Shown here: one piece after another, positions 9,390 to 20,182 of the stretch | How the letters are laid out: every line of letters begins with the position of its first letter | Position numbering within the stretch: the stretch's first letter is position 1 | From: Curtobacterium sp. MR_MD2014 | GTDB lineage: Bacteria; Actinomycetota; Actinomycetes; Actinomycetales; Microbacteriaceae | Direction of reading: 5' to 3' | DNA length: 64,000 nt | Assembly: GCF_000772085.1 (NCBI RefSeq) | Contig: NZ_CP009755.1 | Coordinates: 3,348,001 to 3,412,000 of the forward strand | Made by a program: the position numbers and the translations under genes | The notes under the pieces: generated by a model | Told to the model about the DNA's origin: nothing | Databases searched by the model: none | The model's input: only the letters and a program-made list of their open reading frames with translations

Positions 9390-9821
9390 ATGGACGGATG
9401 GCGGGCCCCGCGGCGCTGGGTACGGGTGGGACGGTGGCTGCTGCTGCCGATCGCCGTGCTCGACTGGGTGGCCCTCACCCCGCAACCGGTCGTCGTCATC
9501 GCCTTCCTGCTCGCCGTGGCCGGCATGGCCGGCATGGCGGCAGCCCTCGTCGTGCGGATGCTGCACCGGTCCCGTGGCGCGATGGCGGGCCTCGGCGTGG
9601 TGCTGCTCCTCGGGGGGCTCGTGGTCCTCGGGCTCGACCCCTTCCCCGGCACGGTGCCGTTCCTCGACCCGTGGTGGCCGGACGCGATCACGCAGCCGCA
9701 GGTCGTCGGCAGCGCCTACTGGAAGACCGCCGGCCTCGGGGTCGAGCTCGCCGGCTTCGCGCTCCTGGCCACGCTGCTCGTCGCGGCAGCCACCGGACGA
9801 CCGGCGCCCCGCGGCCGCTGA
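9390..9821 (+). CDS. Hypothetical membrane protein
   Basis: A 143-residue protein with four predicted membrane helices (about residues 15-30, 34-54, 63-82 and 112-132) and a conserved-looking external loop FPGTVPFLDPWWPD between helices 3 and 4. I do not recognise the family. A TACCGT -10 (9377-9382) ends 7 nt before the ATG at 9390, supporting that start over the GTG at 9381. It is transcribed divergently from the TetR gene, sharing an 80-bp promoter region. Confidence 0.7.
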   Translation: MDGWRAPRRWVRVGRWLLLPIAVLDWVALTPQPVVVIAFLLAVAGMAGMAAALVVRMLHRSRGAMAGLGVVLLLGGLVVLGLDPFPGTVPFLDPWWPDAITQPQVVGSAYWKTAGLGVELAGFALLATLLVAAATGRPAPRGR

Positions 9822-9870
9822 CGCCGCAGCACGTCCACCCGGAGGGGCACCCGCCCCCGGCTCCGCGCGG

Positions 9871-11022
9871 TCAGGTGCGGGCGAGCACCACGACGGCGAC
9901 GTCCGCGCCGTCGCCACCGACGGGGACGAGCGACCGGACGTGCGCGACGAGGTCCTCGGGGTGCGCCACCGCCAGCGCTCCGAGCCCCTGCACGTCCCCG
10001 ACACCGTCGAGCGCCAGCGCGCCGTCGGTCGCCAGCACCACGCGGTCCCCCGGCCCGAGGTCCAGCGCGCCGACCGTGCGCGGCACGGTGTCCGGCTGCA
10101 GGCCGATCGGCAGGTCCGACGACCGCAGCGCGGCCACCGTCCCGTCGGCCCGCACGAGCAGCGCCGGACCGTGCCCGGCGTCGACCCACTCGGCGTGACC
10201 CGTCGTCGGGTCGAGGCGCACGTGCAGGAGCGACCCGACGGCACCGCCGGCCGACAGGTCGGGGGCGAGCTGCGCCTCCAGGCCGGCGAGCGCGTCGTGC
10301 AGCGGCAGGTCCGTGCGGGCGACGACGGCGGCACGGACCGACGCCGCGAGGAGCGCCGAGGCCCGACCGCCCGCGGTGACCGTGCCGATCGTGGCCTGGA
10401 CGGACCCGTCCGCGGCGGTGCGCCAGTCGACCAGGTCGCCCCCGTCCTCGTCCGGCTCGAGGAACCCGTCGACCGCGGCTCCCCCGGTCGTGACCGGGTC
10501 GGGCACGAGCCCGGTGAGGACACGTCGTACCCGGCCCCGCTCGATCGAGTGGCCGAGCTCGCGCTCCGCCCACCGGGCGAGGTCCCCGAGGAGCGCGAGG
10601 TCCTCGTCGGAGAACACCCGCGGCTGCGCGTCCATCACGCACAGCGTCCCGACCCGCGTGCCGTCGGACATCGTCAGCGGTGCGCCGGCGTAGAACCGGA
10701 CCCCGTACTCGGTCACGGCGGGCGTGTCGGCGAAGCGGAGGTCGAGGAGCGTGTCCGGGACGACCATCGGCTCGGGGGTGAGCACCGTCGTCGCGCAGAA
10801 CTGCCCGGTCGCCGGCACGCTCGTGCCCTGCTGGAACCCGAACGTCGACTGCGTGGTGACGAGGTCGTGGTGGACGAGGTTGAGGAAGGTCAACGGGACG
10901 CCGAACGCCTCGTGCGTCATGCGGGTGATGCGGTCGAAGCGCTCCTCGGGCCCTGATCCGAGTACCTCGAGCGCCTCGATCACCGCAGTGCGGCGGGCCG
11001 CACCGTCGAGATGGTTGGTCAC
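9871..11022 (-). CDS. GAF-domain protein with degenerate PP2C/SpoIIE-type phosphatase domain
   Basis: A 383-residue protein: GAF sensor about residues 24-160 (with GTLCVMD at 125-131), then a PP2C/RsbU-like domain. The GGDLVDW motif (194-200) and LATDGAL (330-336) match metal-binding and core positions. However, the segment that is normally IGDVSGHG reads IGTVTAGG (212-219), replacing a metal-binding Asp by Thr and losing the His-Gly. The C-terminal DDVT motif reads GADVAV. The phosphatase may be inactive or altered and work as a binding module. It overlaps the upstream ThuA-like gene by 4 nt. Confidence 0.8.
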   Translation of the reverse strand: MTNHLDGAARRTAVIEALEVLGSGPEERFDRITRMTHEAFGVPLTFLNLVHHDLVTTQSTFGFQQGTSVPATGQFCATTVLTPEPMVVPDTLLDLRFADTPAVTEYGVRFYAGAPLTMSDGTRVGTLCVMDAQPRVFSDEDLALLGDLARWAERELGHSIERGRVRRVLTGLVPDPVTTGGAAVDGFLEPDEDGGDLVDWRTAADGSVQATIGTVTAGGRASALLAASVRAAVVARTDLPLHDALAGLEAQLAPDLSAGGAVGSLLHVRLDPTTGHAEWVDAGHGPALLVRADGTVAALRSSDLPIGLQPDTVPRTVGALDLGPGDRVVLATDGALALDGVGDVQGLGALAVAHPEDLVAHVRSLVPVGGDGADVAVVVLART

Positions 11023-11795
11023 CCCTCCTGTGTACCCGCACCACCGGCGAGGAACCAGTCCCGCGGGTGGGGGTCAGCCGTCAGCTCGCGTCGCTCGGAC
11101 ACCGGGGCCGCCCAGGCCGCCGCGTTCGCGAGCACCCGCTGGATGTCCGGGTGGTGGTAGACGGGGTACTCCTGGTCGCCCGGCGAGAAGTAGAAGACCC
11201 GGCCGAGTCCCCGGCGGTAGGCGACACCGGAGCGGAAGACCTCGCCGCCGGCGAAGGTCGACAGGAAGACCTCCTCGTCGGGGCGCGGGATGTCGAAGTA
11301 CTCGCCGTACATCTCCTGGCGGTCGATGACGATCGGGTGCGGGACGCCGGCGGCGATCGGGTGCTCGGGTGCGATCGTCCAGACGAGCTCGCGCTCTCCG
11401 TCGTTCCGCCACTTCAGCGAGCACGTCGTGCCCATCAGCCGGGTGAACGGCTTCGAGTAGTGCCCCGAGTGCAGGACGACCAGGCCCATCCCGGCGTGCA
11501 CGGCCTCGACCACGCGGGTGACGACCTCGTCCGACACGTCCTGGTGCGCGACGTGTCCCCACCAGAACAGCACGTCCGTCTCCGCCAGGCGCTCGGCGGT
11601 CAGACCGTGCTCGGGCTCCTGCAGCGTGGCGGTGCCCACCGATGCCTCGGGGTGGTGCTCCCGGAGCGCGGCGGCGATCACGGTGTGCATGCCGTCGGGG
11701 TAGTGCCCGAGCACGGTCGCGTCACCGCGGCTCTCGTGCACGTTCTCGTTCCAGACGACGATGTTCAGGGGACGGCTCTCGGTCGGCGCTGACAT
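11019..11795 (-). CDS. ThuA-domain protein (trehalose-utilisation type)
   Basis: A 258-residue protein of the ThuA family, which has a glutamine-amidotransferase-like fold and is found in sugar-use loci. Visible features are IVVWNENVHE at the N-terminus, DVLFWWGHVAHQDVSDEVV in the middle and GMGLVVLHSGHYSKPF, then YFSPGDQEYPVYHHPD near the end. Its biochemical role is not settled; ThuA/B homologues have been linked to 3-keto-sugar metabolism. A TAGCGT -10 (11803-11808, minus strand) ends 7 nt before the ATG. It is the promoter-proximal gene of a two-gene operon with the GAF-phosphatase protein. Confidence 0.85.
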   Translation of the reverse strand: MSAPTESRPLNIVVWNENVHESRGDATVLGHYPDGMHTVIAAALREHHPEASVGTATLQEPEHGLTAERLAETDVLFWWGHVAHQDVSDEVVTRVVEAVHAGMGLVVLHSGHYSKPFTRLMGTTCSLKWRNDGERELVWTIAPEHPIAAGVPHPIVIDRQEMYGEYFDIPRPDEEVFLSTFAGGEVFRSGVAYRRGLGRVFYFSPGDQEYPVYHHPDIQRVLANAAAWAAPVSERRELTADPHPRDWFLAGGAGTQEG

Positions 11796-11893
11796 GCCCC
11801 CGACGCTACCCGCTCCCCTGGTCGAATCGATACGACCGGCGGTGTGTCGGGAGTGTCGGGGGTTCTCCCGGACGGGTGCGCGACCATGTCGGC

Positions 11894-12346
11894 ATGACCC
11901 CTCGCTCCCTGTTCCGTGCCGCCGCGGTGGCCGAACTCGTGACCTGGACACTGCTGATCGCCGGGATGGTGCTGAAGTACGGGCTGGACGCCGGCGATCT
12001 GGGCGTGCGCATCGGCGGGAGCATCCACGGGTTCGTGTTCCTGGCGTACCTCGTGGTGACGACGGTCGTCGCGGTGAACCAGCGCTGGTCGGTCGGGGCG
12101 CTCGTGCTCGGGTGGGCGAGCGCCGTCGTGCCGTACGCGACCGTGCCGTTCGAGGTCGCGGTCGCCCGGCGCGGCATGCTCGAGGGCCACTGGCGACGGA
12201 CCGCCGACGAGCGGTCCGGGGTCTGGGACCGCCTGCTCTTCTTCGTGGTGCGTCGGCCCGGGGTGTCGGTGGCGATCGGGGTCGTGGCGGTCGCGCTGGT
12301 GTTCTCGGCGCTGCTGGTCGCCGGTCCCCCGGTCCCCAAGGGCTGA
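11894..12346 (+). CDS. DUF3817-family membrane protein
   Basis: A 150-residue protein. Residues 5-100 match the DUF3817 pattern: FRAAAVAELVTWTLL, a helix, GSIHGFVFLAYLV, and VLGWASAVVPYATVPFEV. These are three- or four-helix inner-membrane proteins found beside transporters in actinobacteria; their role is unknown. A further helix lies near residues 128-145. The region between it and the ThuA-like start is only 98 bp and is divergent. Confidence 0.8.
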   Translation: MTPRSLFRAAAVAELVTWTLLIAGMVLKYGLDAGDLGVRIGGSIHGFVFLAYLVVTTVVAVNQRWSVGALVLGWASAVVPYATVPFEVAVARRGMLEGHWRRTADERSGVWDRLLFFVVRRPGVSVAIGVVAVALVFSALLVAGPPVPKG

Positions 12347-12370
12347 CGCGGCGCCGCCCTCGGCCGACCC

Positions 12371-12452
12371 GGTCGCACGACTTGCCGCCCGCGATCGTCC
12401 CGGTCGCACGACTTGCCGCTCACATCCGGCGGCGACGGCATGTCCTGCGACC
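12371..12452. repeat. Three copies of a 17-mer, two direct and one inverted
   Basis: GGTCGCACGACTTGCCG occurs at 12371-12387 and 12402-12418. A third copy on the opposite strand (12436-12452) reads GGTCGCAGGACATGCCG, with two differences. Copies 2 and 3 can form a hairpin with a 17-nt loop. They sit between convergent genes, just before the conserved palindrome at 12482. Confidence 0.85.
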
Positions 12453-12481
12453 AAGACAGGGTCTGAGCGCGACCGCGTGTC

Positions 12482-12523
12482 GGACGGGAGGCGCGGTGCC
12501 AGCCGGCACCGCGCCTCCCGTCC
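12482..12523. terminator. Conserved palindrome, copy 2, between convergent genes
   Basis: Arms GGACGGGAGGCGCGGTGCC and its perfect complement flank a 4-nt loop. Placed between the ends of the DUF3817 gene and the isocitrate dehydrogenase gene, it can act in both directions. Confidence 0.8.
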
Positions 12524-12538
12524 GTCGTCGGTGCGCGC

Positions 12539-14749
<2,211 letters not shown>

Positions 14750-14862
14750 GCTGGCGGGTACTCCCTTGTTCGACCGTGCCGGACCTCGGTCCGTCCACGG
14801 TACTCGCGGCGCGGTTTCTCTCGACGTCAAGATACCCGGTCGGGCCCTGCCGTGGGGTCGGG

Positions 14863-15351
14863 TCAGATCGTGATCCGGAACACCCGGACCCCGGCGGCCC
14901 GCAGTCCGGCGGTCCCGAGGCGGGTCCGCATGCTCCGGAAGGGGCGCTTGAAGCCCGAGCGGGCCGAGGCCACGCCGATCTGGTGGAGCACCTCGGACGT
15001 CAGCGTCCGCTCGACCTTCGGGGCGAGCCGGGTCACCCCCGAGACCGTGATGACGATGCGCACGGCGTTCGGCGCGAGCAGCGGCGCGATGAGCTCCGCG
15101 GCCTCCTGTGCCCGGTGGAACGCGGGGTCGTCGCCCGGTCGGCGGATCGCGATCACCGCGAGGTCGGCGTCGGCGTGCTCGTGGGGATCGGGGAGGTCGT
15201 CCACCCCGACGACGCGCATCCTGGCGGCGTCGACGCCCGCACGGACGGCCGACGCCCGGAGGACGGGGAGCAGTTCCTGGGTGCCGGCGAGCACGACCTC
15301 GGCGGTCGCGAGGTCGATGGGTTCGTGGCGTTCCCGCGGCGTTCGGGCCAT
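14863..15351 (-). CDS. Hypothetical protein
   Basis: A 162-residue soluble protein I cannot assign. It has alternating hydrophobic strands ([41 protein letters not shown]), which suggests an alpha/beta fold, and a basic C-terminal third. The ATG is preceded by AAGGA at good spacing. It sits upstream of isocitrate dehydrogenase on the same strand with a 113-bp gap, so it probably has its own transcript. Confidence 0.65.
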   Translation of the reverse strand: MARTPRERHEPIDLATAEVVLAGTQELLPVLRASAVRAGVDAARMRVVGVDDLPDPHEHADADLAVIAIRRPGDDPAFHRAQEAAELIAPLLAPNAVRIVITVSGVTRLAPKVERTLTSEVLHQIGVASARSGFKRPFRSMRTRLGTAGLRAAGVRVFRITI

Positions 15352-15513
15352 GGCGCAGGTCCTTCCGGTCGCTGGTCTCGGACACTACCGACGCGACGTC
15401 CAGCGGGCACGCAACCGCGGTGACACGTCAGCGGACTGCCAGCCGTTCGGTAACGGGAAGATCACGATCACCCCTGTACAAAGCGACAGACTCGTGCAGA
15501 ATGGTCTGCGGCC

Positions 15514-16596
15514 ATGACGACGACACACGACACCGACCAGCAGCAGCCGGAGACCCCGGTCGTGCACCTGTCCCGTCGCGCTGCCCTCGAGGCCGAGCGC
15601 GCAGCGGCCGGCAAGGCAGCGCGTCGCACCCGCGCTCCCCGCCCGTCCCGCTCGGACGCGGCCCGGACGGTCGCGACCGTCTCCCCCGCACCGGCACCCG
15701 GACGCACGCCCGAGTCGTCGGCCGCTCCGGCTCCGGCTCCGCACACCGTCCCGGTCGCTGCGCGGTCGGGACGTCGCACGACCGAGGCCCGTGCCACCAC
15801 CGAGCACGTCGACGCGCGGATCACCCGGGTCGTCCGTCGACGGAGTGCCGCGCTGCCGGTCGCCGCGACGCCCTCGGCACGTGCAACGCGCCCGTCCCGC
15901 TCGCACCGAGCGAGCCGCATCACGCTGACCAGCGCCGCTGCCGCACTCGCGATGTTCGCCGCGTCCGCGATGCCCGCCCACGCCAGTGCCGGCACCTCGT
16001 CAGCGACGTCCACGCTCGCGCCGCAGGTCCGCACCCAGGACTACGCGGTCACCCAGGCGGTCACGGCGGCCGCCCTCGACCGCGACGACTTCACGGTCGG
16101 CGGCGGGCAGCAGGTCGTCGTCGCCGGTGACGGCGGCGCCGAGGGCGCGGTGTCGTACGGCGGCGAGGTCCGCTCGCCGTTCCCCGGCCCGGTGCGCATG
16201 AGCTCCGGGTTCGGGTACCGCTCCGCTCCGTGCGCCGCGTGCTCCTCGCTCCACCAGGGTCTCGACTTCAACCCGGGCATGGGCGCCCCGATCGGCGCCG
16301 TCGCCGCCGGCACCGTCCGCGTCTCGGGCACGTACTTCTCGTACGGCACGACGGTGATCATCGACCACGTGATCGAGGGCCGCCGGGTCTCGACCCTGTA
16401 CGGGCACATGATCCCCGGGTCGTCGCCGCTGCGGGCCGGCGACACCGTCGAGGCCGGCCAGTTCATCGGCAGCGTCGGCTCCTCCGGCGTCTCGACGGGT
16501 GCACACCTCCACCTCGAGGTCCTGATGGACGGTGTCACGCCGATCGACCCCGAGGCCTGGCTCGAGGCCCGCATCGGCCGCTCGCTCACGATCTGA
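15514..16596 (+). CDS. Secreted or membrane-anchored M23 (LytM-type) peptidase
   Basis: A 360-residue protein. Residues 1-135 are basic, Ala/Pro-rich and probably cytoplasmic and disordered; a hydrophobic segment at about 136-157 ends in PAHA and acts as signal or anchor. The C-terminal M23 domain has both metal motifs: HQGLDF (His247, Asp251) and HLHLE (His331, His333), with GH(M) at His298. Such enzymes cleave peptidoglycan cross-bridges. An intact active site means it is not an EnvC-like regulator. The unusually long N-terminus could allow cytoplasmic interaction. The upstream region carries a CAGAAT -10-like element (15497-15502). Confidence 0.88.
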   Translation: MTTTHDTDQQQPETPVVHLSRRAALEAERAAAGKAARRTRAPRPSRSDAARTVATVSPAPAPGRTPESSAAPAPAPHTVPVAARSGRRTTEARATTEHVDARITRVVRRRSAALPVAATPSARATRPSRSHRASRITLTSAAAALAMFAASAMPAHASAGTSSATSTLAPQVRTQDYAVTQAVTAAALDRDDFTVGGGQQVVVAGDGGAEGAVSYGGEVRSPFPGPVRMSSGFGYRSAPCAACSSLHQGLDFNPGMGAPIGAVAAGTVRVSGTYFSYGTTVIIDHVIEGRRVSTLYGHMIPGSSPLRAGDTVEAGQFIGSVGSSGVSTGAHLHLEVLMDGVTPIDPEAWLEARIGRSLTI

Positions 16597-16653
16597 CCCG
16601 AGCACGACCCGGCCCGAGCACGATCCGACCCGGGCTCGATCCGACCCGGGCGA
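16590..16653. repeat. 16-bp tandem repeat spanning the M23 stop codon
   Basis: Four imperfect 16-bp units start with GATCTGACCCGAGCAC, which contains the stop codon of the M23 gene. They continue with GACCCGGCCCGAGCAC, GATCCGACCCGGGCTC and a last unit beginning GATCCGACCCGGGC. The repeat looks like a duplication of the gene's 3' end. Confidence 0.8.
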
Positions 16654-16819
16654 CCCGGCGGATCGTCGGGACCGCTGACGTCCCGGTCCGTGCACCCCGG
16701 ACCCACAGCACTCGTGCAGCACCGGCGCGGCGGCGTCCCAGCATGGCTGTACAGGATCACAGCATGGACGATCACCACAGACCGCCCGCCCGTCGCCGAC
16801 CCACGGTGGTGTCCCGCTG

Positions 16820-18136
16820 ATGGACGCCGACACCTGGATCGCCTTCGGGCTCGTCATCCTCTTCGTGCTCGTCGGCGGTGTCTTCGCCGCGGCGGAGATC
16901 GCCCTCGTCTCGCTCCGCGAGTCACAGCTGCAGCAGCTCGAGCGACGTGGCTCCCGCGGAGCCCGGGTCGCCGCGCTCGGGCGTGACCCGAACCGCTTCC
17001 TGTCCGCCGTGCAGATCGGCGTGACCGTCGCCGGGTTCTTCTCGGCCGCGTACGGTGCGTCGTCGATCGCGCCGGACGTCGCGCCGCTGCTGTCCGGCCT
17101 CGGACTCGACCAGGGGGCGGCCGAGGCCGTCGCCCTCGTCCTGATGACCCTGGTCATCGCCTACCTGTCGCTCGTGTTCGGCGAGCTCGTGCCGAAGCGC
17201 CTCGCCCTGCAGCGCGCCGAGGGCTTCTCGATGGCCGTCGCGCCGACGCTCGACCGGTTCGCGACCGCGATGCGCCCGGTGATCTGGGTGCTGTCGAAGA
17301 CCACGAACGGCGTGGTCCGGCTGCTCGGTGGCGACCCGGACGCCCGCAGCGAGTCGATGAGCACGGAGGAGCTCCGCGGTCTGGTCGAGGACCACGACGC
17401 CATCGACGCGCAGGGCCGTCGCATCGCCCGCAGCGCCCTCGACGCCGGTGACCGGATCCTCCGCGAGTCGATGCGCCCCTGGTACGACGTCTCGACCATC
17501 GACGCCTCGCTCAGCATCGCGGACGCGACCGACCACGCCATCGAGGTCGGCCACACCCGGTACCTGGTCACCGAGGGCTCGCGGGACGACGTCGCGGGCT
17601 TCGTGCACCTCCGCGACCTGCTCCGCCCGACCGACCCGACGGCACCCGTCTCGACGCTCGTGCGCCCCGTGCTCGCGCTGCCGGGGACGAAGTCGCTGTC
17701 GAGTGCCATCGCGGACATGCGCACCGAGGGACACCAGATCGCGCTCGTGGTGGACGAGTACGGCGGCAGTGCGGGCATGGTCACGCTCGAGGCGCTGCTC
17801 GAGGACCTCGTCGGCCGCATCAGGGACGAGTACGACCCGCCGGCCGCCGAGTCCGACGGGATCGACGGTGCGACCGTGCTCGAGGACCTCGCGGCCGACG
17901 GCGGTCCGCTGCTGCCGGACGGCGACTACGAGACCGTCGGCGGGCTCGTGCAGGTGCACCTCGACCGCGTACCCGAGGTCGGTGACGTGGTCGAGACCGG
18001 CGAGCACCGCCTCGAGGTCACCGAGATGGACGGGCACCGGGTGGCGCGTGTGCGGGTCACTCCCCGAGCGGCGGACGCCGCCACGGCGGCGCCGGCGGCC
18101 ACCGAGCCGGTGCACGCGGTCCCGCCCGTCTCCTAG
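16820..18136 (+). CDS. CNNM/CorC-family transporter with CBS domains (hemolysin-family protein)
   Basis: A 438-residue protein. The N-terminal CNNM (DUF21) transmembrane domain spans residues 1-190 with the signature GGVFAAAEIALVSLR and FGELVPKRLALQRAE. A CBS pair follows (about 215-340; DVAGFVHLRDLL and VVDEYGGSAGMVTLEALLEDLVG), then a CorC_HlyC-type domain (about 360-420). Homologues export magnesium or other divalent cations. The old name hemolysin is historical and not supported as a function. The last 20 residues are low complexity. Confidence 0.9.
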   Translation: MDADTWIAFGLVILFVLVGGVFAAAEIALVSLRESQLQQLERRGSRGARVAALGRDPNRFLSAVQIGVTVAGFFSAAYGASSIAPDVAPLLSGLGLDQGAAEAVALVLMTLVIAYLSLVFGELVPKRLALQRAEGFSMAVAPTLDRFATAMRPVIWVLSKTTNGVVRLLGGDPDARSESMSTEELRGLVEDHDAIDAQGRRIARSALDAGDRILRESMRPWYDVSTIDASLSIADATDHAIEVGHTRYLVTEGSRDDVAGFVHLRDLLRPTDPTAPVSTLVRPVLALPGTKSLSSAIADMRTEGHQIALVVDEYGGSAGMVTLEALLEDLVGRIRDEYDPPAAESDGIDGATVLEDLAADGGPLLPDGDYETVGGLVQVHLDRVPEVGDVVETGEHRLEVTEMDGHRVARVRVTPRAADAATAAPAATEPVHAVPPVS

Positions 18137-18149
18137 CCGGGCCACCGCC

Positions 18150-18191
18150 GGACGGGAGGCGCGGTGCCGACCCGCACCGCGCCTCCCGTCC
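18150..18191 (+). terminator. Conserved palindrome, copy 3, after the CNNM gene
   Basis: Outer arms GGACGGGAGGCGCGGTGC and its complement, starting 14 bp past the CNNM stop codon and before the XRE gene on the same strand. Confidence 0.75.
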
Positions 18192-18248
18192 GTCACGGGT
18201 ACCGCCGGTGCCTGTCGTCGCGACGGTACCGCCACGTACGCTCGTGCC

Positions 18249-19154
18249 ATGGGTATCGACGTGCGCAACGAGATCCGTGACTTCCTGTCCTCGCGGCGGG
18301 CGCGGCTCACCCCCGACGAGGTCGGCATGCCGTCGTTCGGGGGCGGCGTCCGCCGGGTGCCCGGTCTGCGTCGGCACGAGGTCGCGATGCTCGCCGGGGT
18401 GAGCGTCGACTACTACACGCGGCTCGAGCGCGGCTCGCTCAAGGGCGTCTCGGACAGCGTGCTCGAGGGACTCGCGGGCGCGCTGCAGCTCGACGAGGAC
18501 GAACGGACGCACCTGTTCGACCTCGCCCGTCTGGCCAACGCCGGCGTCAAGGTGATGCACCGGAACGTACCGACGCGTGTCCGGCCGGGCGTGCAGCGCC
18601 TGCTCGACGCGATCACCGGCGCGCCCGCGTGGGTGCGGAACGAGCGCGGCGACGTCGTCGCGACGAACGAGCTCGGACGGGCCCTGTACGCGCCGATGTT
18701 CGCGGGCCCCGGGCGCCCCATGAACACCGCACGGTTCACGTTCCTCGACCCGGCCGCGCGCGAGTTCTTCCCCGACTGGGCGGCCACCGCGCGCGAGGCC
18801 GTCGCCGTCCTCCGCGCCGCGGCCGTCGCGAACCCCTGCGAGCCCGGTCTCGTGACGCTCGTCGGCGAGCTCTCCACACGGAGCGAGGAGTTCCGCGGCT
18901 GGTGGGCTGCCCACGACGTCCGGGTGCACCGACGGGGCGGCAAGCGCATCGCGCACCCCGTCGTCGGGGAGCTGCAGCTGGACTTCGAGGCGCTCGAGCT
19001 CGTCGCCGACCCGGGTCTGACGATGTTCACCTACTCGGCGGAGCCGGGCAGCGAGTCCGAGCGGTCGCTCGCGCTGCTCGGGACCTGGGCCGCGACGGAG
19101 CGGTCCGAGCGGCTCGCCGCCGTGCGTGCGGGCGAGGCCGAGCTGGACGACTGA
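18249..19154 (+). CDS. XRE-family regulator with MmyB-like ligand domain
   Basis: A 301-residue regulator. The helix-turn-helix lies at about residues 30-85 (RRHEVAMLAGVSVDYYTRLE). The rest is the MmyB-like domain, which in structures of homologues binds fatty-acid-like ligands; it shows PAWVRNERGDVVATNELGRAL and LSTRSEEFRGWWAAHDV. Targets are often neighbouring short-chain dehydrogenases or transporters. A TACGCT -10 (18237-18242) ends 6 nt before the ATG. It is a paralogue of the gene at 34365-35270 and has no co-directional partner here. Confidence 0.88.
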   Translation: MGIDVRNEIRDFLSSRRARLTPDEVGMPSFGGGVRRVPGLRRHEVAMLAGVSVDYYTRLERGSLKGVSDSVLEGLAGALQLDEDERTHLFDLARLANAGVKVMHRNVPTRVRPGVQRLLDAITGAPAWVRNERGDVVATNELGRALYAPMFAGPGRPMNTARFTFLDPAAREFFPDWAATAREAVAVLRAAAVANPCEPGLVTLVGELSTRSEEFRGWWAAHDVRVHRRGGKRIAHPVVGELQLDFEALELVADPGLTMFTYSAEPGSESERSLALLGTWAATERSERLAAVRAGEAELDD

Positions 19155-19193
19155 CGGGCCGACCGGACGACCGCCGTGGTCAGCGGTCGGTCG

Positions 19194-19496
19194 TCACGGC
19201 GCGGTCGGTCCTGCGGGTCCCTCGGGGCGAGGGGCGCCGTCGGCGCCGTCGGTGCCGTCGGTGCCGTCGGTGCCGTCGGTGCCGTCGGTGCCGTCGGTGC
19301 CGTCGTCGCTCCCGAGCGTGTCGACGAGCGAGTCCACGCGGAGCCGGTCGATGCGCAGTTCCTTCTCGGTCGCGGTCAACCGCAGCACGCGGATCGCGGC
19401 GAACACGAGCACGATGAGTGCGACGACGAGCACGAGCAACAGCAGCACGACCGCCAGGTAGACGATGCTGACGACGGCGAATCCCCCGGAGACCAT
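19194..19496 (-). CDS. Small membrane protein with Gly-Thr-Asp repeat tail
   Basis: A 100-residue protein: one long membrane helix (about 6-38), a basic heptad-like segment (LRIDRLRVDSLVDTL), then a tail of repeated Gly-Thr-Asp triplets. The triplets are encoded by a 9-bp tandem repeat. A TAGCGT -10 (19503-19508, minus strand) ends 6 nt before the ATG, which makes it a credible leaderless gene. Function unknown. The acidic repeat would lie on the cytoplasmic or outer face depending on topology. Confidence 0.65.
   Translation of the reverse strand: MVSGGFAVVSIVYLAVVLLLLVLVVALIVLVFAAIRVLRLTATEKELRIDRLRVDSLVDTLGSDDGTDGTDGTDGTDGTDGTDGADGAPRPEGPAGPTAP
19233..19304. repeat. Eight tandem 9-mers inside the small membrane protein gene
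   Basis: Two copies of GGCGCCGTC followed by six copies of GGTGCCGTC. The unit is in frame, so gain or loss of copies would change protein length by three residues without breaking the gene. Confidence 0.95.
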
Positions 19497-19534
19497 GCGA
19501 CGACGCTAGCAGGGAGCGTTCGTAGGGTGGGGCC

Positions 19535-20182
19535 GTGACGAGGATGCCGGTGGACGAGGACACAGCGGCGCTCCTGCGACGACACCGCCGCCCGGAGCCG
19601 ACGTTCGTCCGTGCGGTCGCGGGGTCCCTGGCCGATGCCCGCACCGTGCGCGAGGAACGGCCTGGTCCGGTCTCGTACGTGCCCGCGGACCGGCAGGTCG
19701 TCTCCGACGGGGACGCCGACGCGGTGCTGCTCACCTTCCCGAGCGTGGACACCGTCGCCGGGCTCGCACGGCCCGAGGACGGCCGGGTCGTCGTCCTCGC
19801 GCGCGACCCGGACCGGCTCCGCACCGGCTGGCTCGCCGAGTACGCGTCCGCGGTGGTCGCCGCCGAGGCGGACACGTTGCCGACGGTCGAGCGGCTGGCG
19901 ACGCTCGTCGGGCCGTCCGTCGAGGTCGTGCGCCTCCCGGTGCCGTTCACCTGCGTGGACGGCTTCGGCGAGGGCTACTACGCGCGACCCGAACGGCTCC
20001 TCGACGCCGATGTCCGCGCCGCCGACCCGGCGTGGAGCCTGGTCGACGACCTCACCGCTCGCCGATCGGTCGCCGCCCTGCGGAGCGCGCTCGCGTCGGG
20101 CGAGTGGGACAGCCGGTACGGGGCACTCCGCCGGCGGCCCGCGCTCGACGGGTCGGTCGTCCTGCTGCGGCCCGCTCCGTGA
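19535..20182 (+). CDS. Degenerate SAM-methyltransferase-like protein
   Basis: A 215-residue protein. Its second half matches the C-terminal part of a class I methyltransferase family: VVRLPVPFTCVDGFGEGYYARPERLLDADVRAA and ALASGEWDSRYGALR. The first half lacks the GxGxG SAM-binding loop that the family normally carries near the N-terminus and instead starts with a short charged segment. It may not bind SAM. The GTG start is supported by a TAGGGT -10 (19523-19528) ending 6 nt upstream. Function unknown. Confidence 0.6.
   Translation: MTRMPVDEDTAALLRRHRRPEPTFVRAVAGSLADARTVREERPGPVSYVPADRQVVSDGDADAVLLTFPSVDTVAGLARPEDGRVVVLARDPDRLRTGWLAEYASAVVAAEADTLPTVERLATLVGPSVEVVRLPVPFTCVDGFGEGYYARPERLLDADVRAADPAWSLVDDLTARRSVAALRSALASGEWDSRYGALRRRPALDGSVVLLRPAP

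Noticed and set aside
15430..15513. A riboswitch (such as the c-di-AMP type) ahead of the M23 peptidase
   Set aside because: The 5' region is short and, given the CAGAAT -10-like element, the transcript leader would be only a few nucleotides; no aptamer core was recognised.
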